64,000 bases of DNA from Collinsella aerofaciens (GTDB lineage: Bacteria > Actinomycetota > Coriobacteriia > Coriobacteriales > Coriobacteriaceae), in the NCBI RefSeq assembly GCF_015555045.1, contig NZ_JADNJQ010000010.1:1-64000 (forward strand), written 5' to 3'. Positions 1 through 7,138 of the stretch are shown here, piece after piece. Numbering within the stretch: the stretch's first letter is position 1; each line of letters begins with the position of its first letter. Under the pieces are notes generated by a model, which made no database searches, was not told where the DNA came from, and saw only the letters and a list, made by a program, of their open reading frames with translations. The translations under genes were made by a program, and so were the position numbers.

Positions 1-11
1 GCGGTGTCCCC

Positions 12-52
12 TCCCTTTCAAGAAAGGGAAGAGGCGGGGCATGCCCCGCCTC
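12..52. terminator. Two adjacent hairpins downstream of the nuclease-like gene
   Basis: A small hairpin (arms TCCCTTTC and GAAAGGGA, about 12-29) abuts a perfect 22-bp palindrome centred on GGGGCATGCCCC (31-52). Read on the minus strand the palindrome is followed by TTCCCTTTC, so it may end transcription of the gene whose stop codon is at 210. The rest of 53-209 holds no gene that I can support. Confidence 0.45.
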
Positions 53-209
53 TTACACCACATCTCTGCGCGCTACCATTATCTCTTCGCTGAATCCAGT
101 TTTTCGGCCCAAGTTTCTTTATTTTTGCTGTCACTAATCTAGTAACAGTACTCATATTTGCCGGTTTTTGCACATGGCATATAAACAGACCCCCTATAAA
201 GCCATAGTT

Positions 210-1322
210 TTACGCCGGCTTGAGCCCAAAGCACGCTCGGAGCGTATTCAGCAGAGCATCTTGCCTCTTTCGACGAGCCTCTACACGATTCTGATATCGT
301 TTACCCATACGCTGGTGGATGCGCCATGCGAGCGCTTCCATCGCTTCCATGTCGCAGAGCATCTCGTTGTTGACCGTCGCGACCTCGATTCCCATGGACG
401 CCAAACCCGTATTGCGTTTTTCATCGTGAATGCGCCCGCCGCGAGACGAATGGCCCTGCTCACCGTTGTATTCCAGGTCAAACCGAGCTGCTTCCTGATA
501 GGCATCGCAAACCGCATACGGCATCCCCGAGATCGCCTGCGCACGGTCGTTGAACTCGATCTTGTGGTCGGTCTTAAAGGGACCGCAGGCAAATCCGCCA
601 TAAGAAAACGGAAGCGAAAACATGGCAAGCATGATGCATTCCATGGGTGAGCGCAGGTTTTCCGACAGAAAGGGGCACAGCCGCCGCAGCTGCTTGGCCG
701 CGCTCCCCTTGCATGCCGCAAGGTAATCTGCCAGGCGATCGGGCGTCAGCACTGGCTCGACCTCAAAGTAGCCCACATCTGACGGCTGGTCCTTATCCTT
801 TGCAAGCCTGTTCACGGTAGGCGAGCTGTAAGGGGGCAGATACTGCCCGCGATCGCTCAGCGAAATCTTGGAGCACAGCTCCTGGGCCAGGGCAAATGCC
901 TGGATACAGCCGACTTCGCGCGCAACGGCGGCACAGAGGGCCTCGGGAGACAAGCTGTACACCCCCGGCTCCACCTCCAAAATCGAGGCGTCCGGCAGGT
1001 CTGTAGAACAAACGGACCAGCTTGCACCAGGCATGCGGCGACGCTGCTTCGCCGACCCCACCAGCAGGCACAAGTCTTCTTGGACCTCGCCACTCACGGC
1101 CCCGATCCGCACCAAATCGGGAAGATAGATGTCCTCGGCCGAGGGAGACGATGTATGCAGCACACGGCGCTCTTCATCGGGATAGAGGTCTCTCCAGCTG
1201 ATGTAACCCATTTGTCGGCGCTCGGCGCGCATCATGCGCAGCGCCGAGGCACCGGTCAGGACTACGGAGGCCGCCAGTTGCTCGCTTGTCGGCTCGATGC
1301 GCCGCGCTATCTTCACTGCCAC
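210..1322 (-). CDS. Uncharacterised protein with nuclease-like C-terminal motif
   Basis: I do not recognise the full protein (about 370 aa). Residues roughly 278-325 contain FDLEYNGEQGH, then D and R after about ten residues, then a G-I-E-V-A-T-V strand. This spacing resembles the PD-(D/E)XK-type core of DUF559 and Vsr-like endonucleases. The N-terminal 200 residues look mixed helical and match nothing I know. A longer reading from TTG at 1340 is possible, but GTG at 1322 has a GGGGGTGG ribosome binding site about 5-7 nt upstream, so I chose it. It lies 11 nt after the comF stop, so the two are probably cotranscribed. Nuclease activity is inference from the motif; a structural or AbiEi-like regulatory role is the alternative. 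Confidence 0.7.
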   Translation of the reverse strand: MAVKIARRIEPTSEQLAASVVLTGASALRMMRAERRQMGYISWRDLYPDEERRVLHTSSPSAEDIYLPDLVRIGAVSGEVQEDLCLLVGSAKQRRRMPGASWSVCSTDLPDASILEVEPGVYSLSPEALCAAVAREVGCIQAFALAQELCSKISLSDRGQYLPPYSSPTVNRLAKDKDQPSDVGYFEVEPVLTPDRLADYLAACKGSAAKQLRRLCPFLSENLRSPMECIMLAMFSLPFSYGGFACGPFKTDHKIEFNDRAQAISGMPYAVCDAYQEAARFDLEYNGEQGHSSRGGRIHDEKRNTGLASMGIEVATVNNEMLCDMEAMEALAWRIHQRMGKRYQNRVEARRKRQDALLNTLRACFGLKPA

Positions 1323-1333
1323 AAAGCCACCCC

Positions 1334-2140
1334 CTACCAAACGCGTGCGATAGCGAGGCCATCGACTGCTGCGGCGCCGGCACGCTTGAGCTCCGCCGAG
1401 GCCGCCGCCATGGTCGCGCCCGTGGTAATGACATCATCGATGAGCAGCAGACGGCGGCCGCGCACATCCTCGACCGTCTCGTACATGCCCCAGGCATGCT
1501 CCCGGCGCTCATCGCGACCGAGCTCTCGCTGGTCACCATGACCGTATTTAACCAGGGCGTCCAGCAACGGGACACCCGAAAGATTGCAAAACGAGCGCGC
1601 GATTGCTTCCATATGGTCGAATCCACGCCGCCGAAACGCCGCCGCAGTCGCGGGCACAAATACCACCGCGTCGGCGCCGGACAGCGCACCGCCGTAGCGA
1701 TCGGGGGCTGCCGCCTGGGCATGTAAGACGGTGTCGTAGAGTAGCTCTGCCAGATACGGTGCCAGACGGCGCTCGCCCGCATCCTTGTACGCCTTGATGA
1801 TGCGCGGCAGCGGATGTGCGTAGACGGCACATGCCAGGCAGCGATCGAGCGCCTCGGCCATTGCCGAAGACGCGCCCTCGACCGAGCACTCGGTACACAG
1901 CAAATCCCCAAACGGGGCACCACATCGGATGCAGCTATGGCACGGGTCGATGAGCGCAAACGAGGCCAGACAATCCTGGCAGATCAGCGCACCGGAGCGC
2001 TCGCAGCCGGCGCATCGCGTGGGCGACACCGCCTCGAGCGCCTCGTATGCCACGTGCTCGGCAAGCGGTAGCAATTCGTCCGCAAACGGTAGGGCACCTG
2101 CACCCTGCAAGCGAGTCAATACATTCAAATGTCTCTTCAT
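1334..2140 (-). CDS. comF: ComF family phosphoribosyltransferase-like protein
   Basis: The protein (268 aa) has the ComF layout: a cysteine-rich zinc-binding region at about residues 40-90 (CAGC, CQDC, CIRC, CTEC pairs) and a C-terminal type I phosphoribosyltransferase fold with the PRPP-loop motif LLLIDDVITTGATM. ComF is a cytoplasmic protein needed for uptake of transforming DNA in competent bacteria, although many non-competent species keep it, possibly for other DNA roles. The start is ATG at 2140 with GGGAGGG 7 nt upstream; this ribosome binding site sits inside the 3' arm of a 12-bp hairpin (separate entry). The gene is followed after 11 nt by a nuclease-like gene. No com pilus genes are in this window. 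Confidence 0.93.
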   Translation of the reverse strand: MKRHLNVLTRLQGAGALPFADELLPLAEHVAYEALEAVSPTRCAGCERSGALICQDCLASFALIDPCHSCIRCGAPFGDLLCTECSVEGASSAMAEALDRCLACAVYAHPLPRIIKAYKDAGERRLAPYLAELLYDTVLHAQAAAPDRYGGALSGADAVVFVPATAAAFRRRGFDHMEAIARSFCNLSGVPLLDALVKYGHGDQRELGRDERREHAWGMYETVEDVRGRRLLLIDDVITTGATMAAASAELKRAGAAAVDGLAIARVW

Positions 2141-2143
2141 GAC

Positions 2144-2179
2144 ACAACCCTCCCTACGCGAAGGCGAAGGGAGGGTTGT
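2144..2179 (-). promoter_or_regulatory. Hairpin that sequesters the comF ribosome binding site
   Basis: Arms ACAACCCTCCCT and AGGGAGGGTTGT (12 bp, perfect) enclose a 12-nt loop, ending only 4 nt before the comF ATG. The GGGAGGG ribosome binding site lies in the 3' arm on the minus strand. It could be the ricT terminator, a translational switch, or both. There is no run of T after it, which argues against a simple intrinsic terminator. Confidence 0.6.
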
Positions 2180-2241
2180 CGGTGTAGAGCCATGATATCC
2201 AGAGGTGCTAGGGTCAGGCGGGTTAAATCCGTTTACGGGCG

Positions 2242-3936
2242 CTATTCGCCGGCGGGCGGTTGCGGCGCGGACGAGGTGTGGGTCGAGCCTTCACCACCGT
2301 CCTGGCGCGGCTTGCGGGGGCGACGGCGACGGCGACGCTTTTGACCCTGGTCGGTCGAGCCCTCGCCGCCGCGATCCTCGCGCGGCTCGCGCTCGTCGCG
2401 AGCGCCGCCGTGCGAAGCCTTGGCGGCAGCTCCTCCGCCGTCTCCAGGACGACGGCGCGTGACCTTGACTTCGCCATCCGAAACCTGATCGGCCACAGAA
2501 GGAACCGAGGGCTTCTGCTGCGTGCCCGAGGAATGGCGACGACGCGGACGTGACGCGCGCTCCTCCTCGCCACGCGGCTTGCCAGCCTTGTCGGCAGGCG
2601 CGTCGGAACCCGTGCCACCCTTGGGAGCGGCACCGGCCTCGCGAGCGGCTGCGGCGCGGAAGACATCCTCGCGCTCCTCGCTCGACAGGTGACGGCGGCG
2701 ACGGCGCGTGGGATTCATGCCACCGCCGCGGTTTTGCTGCTGGGGCTGCTGAGCCTCGCGCTCGCGGGAAGCGTTCTTACCCGCGGCCTCGCCGGCATCG
2801 CCCGAACCCGCGCGCTTGCGACGACGACGGCCACCGGCTGCCTCCTCGGCCTCGGGTGCCTCGGCCTTGCCGCGGCCCTTTCCACGGCTACGGCCCTCGC
2901 CCTGGCCCTGAGCAGCGCGAGCATCGGATTCGGCATCGCGACGACGGCGCTTGGGCATCGATGTGCCGGCCAGACGATCGGCACTCGACAGGCCATCGCC
3001 CACGTCGACGCCGTTCTCGCGATCGAGTTCCATGAGCGCCAGGCGCATCTCGGGCGACTCGATGCGCTCGAGCACGTCACGCGTCACGCAGTCGGGGCGG
3101 CAGTTGCAGCCCTGCTCGGCGGCCTTCTTTTTGCAGCCCTCCGAGCACGTCATATCGGCCAAGTTGACCTTAAAGACTTTGCCGTTCTCCAGGCGCAGCA
3201 CCAGCTGCTCGCGCGGCGTGTCATATTCCTGGATACGTGCCTTGCCGAGCGGCGTATCGATGAGCGTCTTCTTTTTGGGCGCACGGCTCTTAAAATCCTT
3301 GTACGCCTCGAACTCATAGCGCAGACAGCACATCAGGCGGCCGCACACGCCGCTGATCTTGGACGAATTGAGCGGCAGGTCCTGCTCTTTTGCCATGCGG
3401 ATCGAGACGGGCTCAAACTGTCCGCCAAAGCGCGTGCAGCAGAGCTCCTGTCCGCATTGGGCATAGCCGCCCACCAGGCGGGTCTCATCGCGCACGCCGA
3501 TCTGACGCATGTCGACGCGAATGTGCAGCGTCGAGGACAGGTCCTTGACGAGCTGACGAAAATCGACGCGCTCCTCGGCCGCAAAGTAGAACACGGCCTT
3601 CTCGCCGCCAAACAGGTATTCGACGCCGACCGGCTTCATCTCGAGGTCGAGCTCTTTGACCAGACGGCGGAAATCGACCATCGCCTCGTCGCCCTGGATG
3701 GCCAGGTCGTCGGCAAGCTGCAGGTCGATGTCGCTCGCCACGCGCAGCACGGGTTTGAGCGGCTGGCCGATCTCATCTTGCGGCACCTCGAAGGGATCGG
3801 CCGTGACCAGACCGATCTCGGTTCCGCGCTCGGTGGAGCAAATGGCATAATCGGCCTCGAGGATATCCAGATCCTGCGGGTCGAACCACAGGTCGCGCGA
3901 GGCGTAGGTAAACTTAACGGGTACGACTAACGGCAT
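2242..3936 (-). CDS. ricT: RicT (YaaT/PSP1 domain) protein with long basic C-terminal tail
   Basis: The first roughly 300 residues match the PSP1/YaaT family, including the signature QDLPLNSSKISGVCGRLMCC and a further cysteine cluster (CSEGCKKK, CNCRPDC). In Bacillus subtilis RicT works with RicA and RicF in a complex carrying 4Fe-4S clusters that adjusts RNase Y processing, sporulation and biofilm formation. Residues about 320-564 are a low-complexity tail rich in R, K, G, E and A (runs such as RRRRRH and KRRRRRRP); this doubles the family's usual length of about 275 aa. The ATG at 3936 has AGGAAGG upstream and overlaps the holB stop by 10 nt, so tmk, holB and ricT form one coupled operon, as the yaaT neighbourhood does in Firmicutes. 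RicA and RicF are not seen here. Confidence 0.93.
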   Translation of the reverse strand: MPLVVPVKFTYASRDLWFDPQDLDILEADYAICSTERGTEIGLVTADPFEVPQDEIGQPLKPVLRVASDIDLQLADDLAIQGDEAMVDFRRLVKELDLEMKPVGVEYLFGGEKAVFYFAAEERVDFRQLVKDLSSTLHIRVDMRQIGVRDETRLVGGYAQCGQELCCTRFGGQFEPVSIRMAKEQDLPLNSSKISGVCGRLMCCLRYEFEAYKDFKSRAPKKKTLIDTPLGKARIQEYDTPREQLVLRLENGKVFKVNLADMTCSEGCKKKAAEQGCNCRPDCVTRDVLERIESPEMRLALMELDRENGVDVGDGLSSADRLAGTSMPKRRRRDAESDARAAQGQGEGRSRGKGRGKAEAPEAEEAAGGRRRRKRAGSGDAGEAAGKNASREREAQQPQQQNRGGGMNPTRRRRRHLSSEEREDVFRAAAAREAGAAPKGGTGSDAPADKAGKPRGEEERASRPRRRHSSGTQQKPSVPSVADQVSDGEVKVTRRRPGDGGGAAAKASHGGARDEREPREDRGGEGSTDQGQKRRRRRRPRKPRQDGGEGSTHTSSAPQPPAGE

Positions 3937-5054
3937 TTCAGTGCCTTCCTGATATCGAACAGCATAACCTCGATGGCCAGCTGGGGAGTAACGTTTCTGG
4001 CGATGTTGCGCTCGGCGGTCGCGACCGCCTCGAGCGCCCGGGTGGCACCCGCAACATTCGTCGCGGCGGCAAGCCGCCCGATCGTGTCGCGCACGTCTTC
4101 GTTCACGACGTCGGCCGCCTCGTCCTGAAGTGTCAGCAGCACGTCGCGCATGAGCGTCCGCGCGCTCGCCAGCGCTTCCATGATACCCGAACGCTCGCGC
4201 GCGTTGAGTTCGCGCTTGTTGCGGTCCTCAAGCTGCTTCAATGCTCCACGCGACAGGTAGTCGGCGTTTTGCTCGAGCACCTTTTCCTGTGTGGACTTGA
4301 CCTCGGCGAGCGGTGCCTTAACGGCGACGATGAGAGACTTGGCGCGGCTGAGCACATCAGCCTCGTCGGCAGCGATGAGCGAATCGATGGCGCGGACCAT
4401 CTGGCGGCGAGCATCCTGGCGCTCGGCACTCTTAAGGAACTCGATGCCGCGCGTGGGGCTCCCCGCCACGGCGACCGCCATGCGGCAACGCGCGAGGTCC
4501 TGACCCGTCGCGCGGCTCACGGCCTGCGCGGCCACGGTGGGCGACACCAGCCGAAACGGCACGCACTGACAGCGGCTCACGATGGTGGGCAGCATCACGT
4601 CTGCCGAGGTGCCCAGCAAAATGAACATAACGCCCTCGGGCGGCTCCTCGAGTGTCTTGAGCAGTGCGTTAGCGGTGTTGGCGCGCAGCTGCTCGGCACG
4701 GTCGATGATGTAGACCTTGGCCTTGGCGCGGATGGGCGCCAGCGGCACGTCGTCGAGCAGCTCGCGGGTCTGAGCAATGAGGTAGCCCGTGGCGCTCTCG
4801 GGCGTGTAATAGTGCACGTCGGGATGCGTGTGCCGAGCAACGCGTACGCAGCTGTCGCATGCGCCGCAACCGTCCTGCTCGCACAGGAAGGCCTGGGCGA
4901 GCGCCCATGCGGCATCGAGCTTGCCGGCGCCGGGAGCGCCCAAAAACAGGTAGGCGTGCGATGCGCGGCCGCTGGCGACGGCGTTGGTCAAAAAATCGCG
5001 CACGCGCTGTTGGGTGTCGAGCTTGGTCAGCAGGCTTGCCTGAGCGGGGGCCAT
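3927..5054 (-). CDS. holB: DNA polymerase III delta' subunit
   Basis: The product (375 aa) is a clamp-loader AAA+ protein: degenerate P-loop GAPGAGK at about residue 40, a four-cysteine zinc module (CEQDGCGACDSC), Walker B-like IIDRAEQL, and the TLEEPPEGVMFIL sensor segment. The P-loop lysine is followed by L instead of S/T, consistent with delta' proteins that do not hydrolyse ATP. It is part of the clamp loader that places the sliding clamp on DNA. An in-frame start further upstream exists inside tmk, but ATG at 5054 lies 1 nt after the tmk stop and has AAGGAGG 9 nt upstream, so I use it. The 3' end overlaps ricT by 10 nt. Confidence 0.95.
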   Translation of the reverse strand: MAPAQASLLTKLDTQQRVRDFLTNAVASGRASHAYLFLGAPGAGKLDAAWALAQAFLCEQDGCGACDSCVRVARHTHPDVHYYTPESATGYLIAQTRELLDDVPLAPIRAKAKVYIIDRAEQLRANTANALLKTLEEPPEGVMFILLGTSADVMLPTIVSRCQCVPFRLVSPTVAAQAVSRATGQDLARCRMAVAVAGSPTRGIEFLKSAERQDARRQMVRAIDSLIAADEADVLSRAKSLIVAVKAPLAEVKSTQEKVLEQNADYLSRGALKQLEDRNKRELNARERSGIMEALASARTLMRDVLLTLQDEAADVVNEDVRDTIGRLAAATNVAGATRALEAVATAERNIARNVTPQLAIEVMLFDIRKALKCR

Positions 5055-5055
5055 G

Positions 5056-5739
5056 TTACTCGGCCTCCTTGGCAAGCGCGGCGGCGACAGCATCTTGCGA
5101 AATGTCGAGACCGTACGCGCGAATCTGCTCGACCGTCTTCTCGAAGACTTCCTCAACAGTCGCAGTGGCGTCGATGAGCTTTACGCGGTTTGGCTCCTCG
5201 GCAGCAATGGCGCAAAATCCCTGGTAAACACGCTCCTGGAATGTCATGCCTTTTGCCTCCATGCGATCTGCCGCGCCACGGGCTGCCATGCGTAGCGCCG
5301 CCTGCTCGGGCGTGATGTGGTAGACGAGCGTGAGCGCCGGGTGTGTTCCCGCGACGGCCAGGTTATTGGCATCGCACACTATCTGGCGATCGAGGCCGTC
5401 GGCAAATGCCTGGTAGCAGGTCGTGGAATCGTAGAAGCGGTCGCACAGGACCACCTTGCCGGCCGCGAGGGCGGGAGCTATGACCTCGTGCACCAACTGA
5501 GCGCGCGCCGCCTCGTAGAGCAGCAACTCGCAGGTGTCGCCCATCGCCGTATTGGCGGGGTCGAGCAGCAGAGCGCGGATCTTTTCGCTGATGGCGGTGC
5601 CGCCCGGCTCGCGCAGGCTCACAACCTGGTAGCCAGCGAGTTCGAGCGCGCGGGCAAGCAGACGCGCCTGCGTGGACTTGCCGGCACCATCGACGCCCTC
5701 GAGCGTGATAAAGCTATGTTGAGCGGGCTCAAAAGCCAT
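5056..5739 (-). CDS. tmk: Thymidylate kinase
   Basis: The 227-aa protein has the dTMP kinase signatures: P-loop EGVDGAGKSTQ at about residue 15, the LREPGGT motif, DRFYDST and a LID region rich in R. It phosphorylates dTMP to dTDP in the cytoplasm, the step joining de novo and salvage routes to dTTP. It is the first gene of the tmk-holB-ricT run, pairing nucleotide supply with replication, which is a common arrangement in Gram-positive bacteria. Length is normal for the family (about 210 aa). Confidence 0.97.
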   Translation of the reverse strand: MAFEPAQHSFITLEGVDGAGKSTQARLLARALELAGYQVVSLREPGGTAISEKIRALLLDPANTAMGDTCELLLYEAARAQLVHEVIAPALAAGKVVLCDRFYDSTTCYQAFADGLDRQIVCDANNLAVAGTHPALTLVYHITPEQAALRMAARGAADRMEAKGMTFQERVYQGFCAIAAEEPNRVKLIDATATVEEVFEKTVEQIRAYGLDISQDAVAAALAKEAE

Positions 5740-5828
5740 GAGCGCAGCCCCTTCCTATAAGGCGCGTAAATGCAGATATATCAACCAAGCCATGATACCC
5801 CAGGGGCAGGCGCGCCCCAAATCGGGCC

Positions 5829-5917
5829 TAGTCATTGGAGACGTTCTAAAGTTGCGGTGAAATAGGGACTGATTGAAGCTCTGAGACCGCCAAACAGTCC
5901 CTATTTCACCGCAACTT
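5829..5917. repeat. GGGAC-type palindromes: CTAG half element plus 23-bp inverted repeat
   Basis: A degenerate half copy of the CTAGTCATT element (5829-5850, containing GGAGACGTTCTAAA) is followed directly by a perfect 23-bp inverted repeat (5849-5871 and 5895-5917). The arm carries AGTTGCGGTGAAATAG and ends in GGGACTG; the loop is 23 nt. The same arm word recurs at 54090-54158. It lies in the spacer between tmk and the divergent zinc-ribbon gene. Confidence 0.85.
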
Positions 5918-5942
5918 ATGATGGGGAATTTTGGACGCTGGG

Positions 5943-5948
5943 TATAAT
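5943..5948 (+). promoter_or_regulatory. Candidate -10 box of the zinc-ribbon gene
   Basis: A perfect TATAAT lies 37 nt before the ATG at 5986. No good -35 hexamer is found at 16-18 nt spacing, so this is a partial promoter call. An AAAGGAG ribosome binding site follows at 5974-5980. Confidence 0.5.
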
Positions 5949-5985
5949 CGTCGTATTGATTTGAAATGTGGCGAAAGGAGTGGCA

Positions 5986-6969
5986 ATGTCTCGGTATTGC
6001 GCCTCGTGCGGCAAACTTCTTGCAGATGATGCCAAGTTCTGCACCTCATGCGGTGCACCCGTTGAGCAGACAACCGCAAGCAATGGCCAACCCGCGTTTG
6101 AGCAGACCGGCTTCCTCGATACGCCGCAAGCTAAGCCGGACGACCCCCTCGCCTATCGCCCCGACCCCGCCGCCAGCCCCGCAGCGGTCGAAACGACGCA
6201 GCGCATACCCGTCGCGGACACCCCGCCCCAACAGCAACCGGCATCTACGTACGCACCTGATTCACCACAGGCCCCCGCCGCCAAAAAGAGCGCTACCAGG
6301 GCGCTTGTCGCCGTTATCGTTGTGCTGTTGGCAATCATCATCGCCTTGGTCATCTTTTTTGTGATCAAGCCGTTCGACAACTCCGCTACGCAGACGACTG
6401 CCGAGGTAGCTAAGCTGCACCATGACGTCGACGACGATGATCTAAAGCCTCTCGGCAATCCCAACAGCCTGTACGACGATGATGACGATGACGACGAGGA
6501 TGGCGGCGAAGCAAGCCTCTCCGAACAGAACCTCTACCGTCGCCTGAGTGAATACTACGACCTGCTGGAAGATCTCGATAGCCAGGTCCGTGCCTGCGCA
6601 GAGACGTTTAATGGCAGCTATCTGGAAGAGGATCGTACCACCCGTCAAAATCTCGCTGACGTCGCCGAGCGCACGGAGGACACCATCGAGCAGTATTACG
6701 ACATTGTCGAGGACCTGGACGTCCCCACAAGCTCTAAGAACTACAGCTCGTGGAAGGACATCATTGCTCTGTACGACGACCTGGATCACCGCATCGATGC
6801 GATCTGCGATGCCTGGGAGATCAGCTTAAAGTACGCAAAGCCCGCGGACCATAAGAACGAGATCGTGGCGCCGCTGTCGCGCGACAACGTGGCGGGCACC
6901 AATGACAATAAGTACCGCCTAGACTTTGAGGAGCGCTATCCCGGCGCCAAACCCGTCGAAGTGAACTAA
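5986..6969 (+). CDS. Zinc-ribbon single-pass membrane protein
   Basis: The 327-aa product begins with a zinc ribbon (CASC at residues 5-8 and CTSC about eleven residues later), followed by a proline-rich linker, one membrane segment at about residues 105-128, an Asp-rich stretch with seven consecutive D, and a mainly helical acidic C-terminal region of about 170 residues. Proteins of this layout (zinc-ribbon domain, linker, TM) are common in Actinomycetota and Firmicutes, but their function is generally unknown. I chose ATG 5986 over an in-frame ATG at 5968 because AAAGGAG lies 5 nt before it. Topology is probably zinc ribbon inside and helical domain outside. The gene is monocistronic, with a shared terminator facing topA. 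Confidence 0.85.
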   Translation: MSRYCASCGKLLADDAKFCTSCGAPVEQTTASNGQPAFEQTGFLDTPQAKPDDPLAYRPDPAASPAAVETTQRIPVADTPPQQQPASTYAPDSPQAPAAKKSATRALVAVIVVLLAIIIALVIFFVIKPFDNSATQTTAEVAKLHHDVDDDDLKPLGNPNSLYDDDDDDDEDGGEASLSEQNLYRRLSEYYDLLEDLDSQVRACAETFNGSYLEEDRTTRQNLADVAERTEDTIEQYYDIVEDLDVPTSSKNYSSWKDIIALYDDLDHRIDAICDAWEISLKYAKPADHKNEIVAPLSRDNVAGTNDNKYRLDFEERYPGAKPVEVN

Positions 6970-6987
6970 CGCCTTGTCGTTTCCGAG

Positions 6988-7074
6988 CCGGCAGTTAGGG
7001 ACGTTCCTAAACTGCCGGCAGAAAAAGGAATGTCCCTAACTGCCGGCAGAAAAAGGAATGTCCCTAACTGCCGG
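6988..7074. repeat. GGGAC-type palindromic array, ACTGCCGG arms, three units
   Basis: Four copies of the word ACTGCCGG or its complement alternate with three cores: one GGGACGTTCCTAA and two identical AAAAAGGAATGTCCC cores in the opposite sense. The last two units form a perfect 28-bp tandem repeat (7013-7040 and 7041-7068). It lies downstream of the zinc-ribbon gene, just before a bidirectional terminator. Confidence 0.9.
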
Positions 7075-7076
7075 TC

Positions 7077-7116
7077 AAAAAACGAGCGAGGATCATGGGA
7101 CCCTCGCTCGTTTTTT
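7077..7116. terminator. Bidirectional terminator between zinc-ribbon gene and topA
   Basis: Stem ACGAGCGAGG/CCTCGCTCGT is flanked by A6 on the left and T6 on the right, giving intrinsic terminators for both converging genes. Confidence 0.9.
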
Positions 7117-7138
7117 GGGCAATGTTTCGACTGCGCCG

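Noticed and set aside
2689-3930. Plus-strand frame opposite ricT
   Set aside because: No ribosome site or motif; shadow of the real minus-strand gene.
6988-7074. Possible CRISPR array
   Set aside because: Only three short units with conserved, not unique, spacers and palindromic words; no cas genes.
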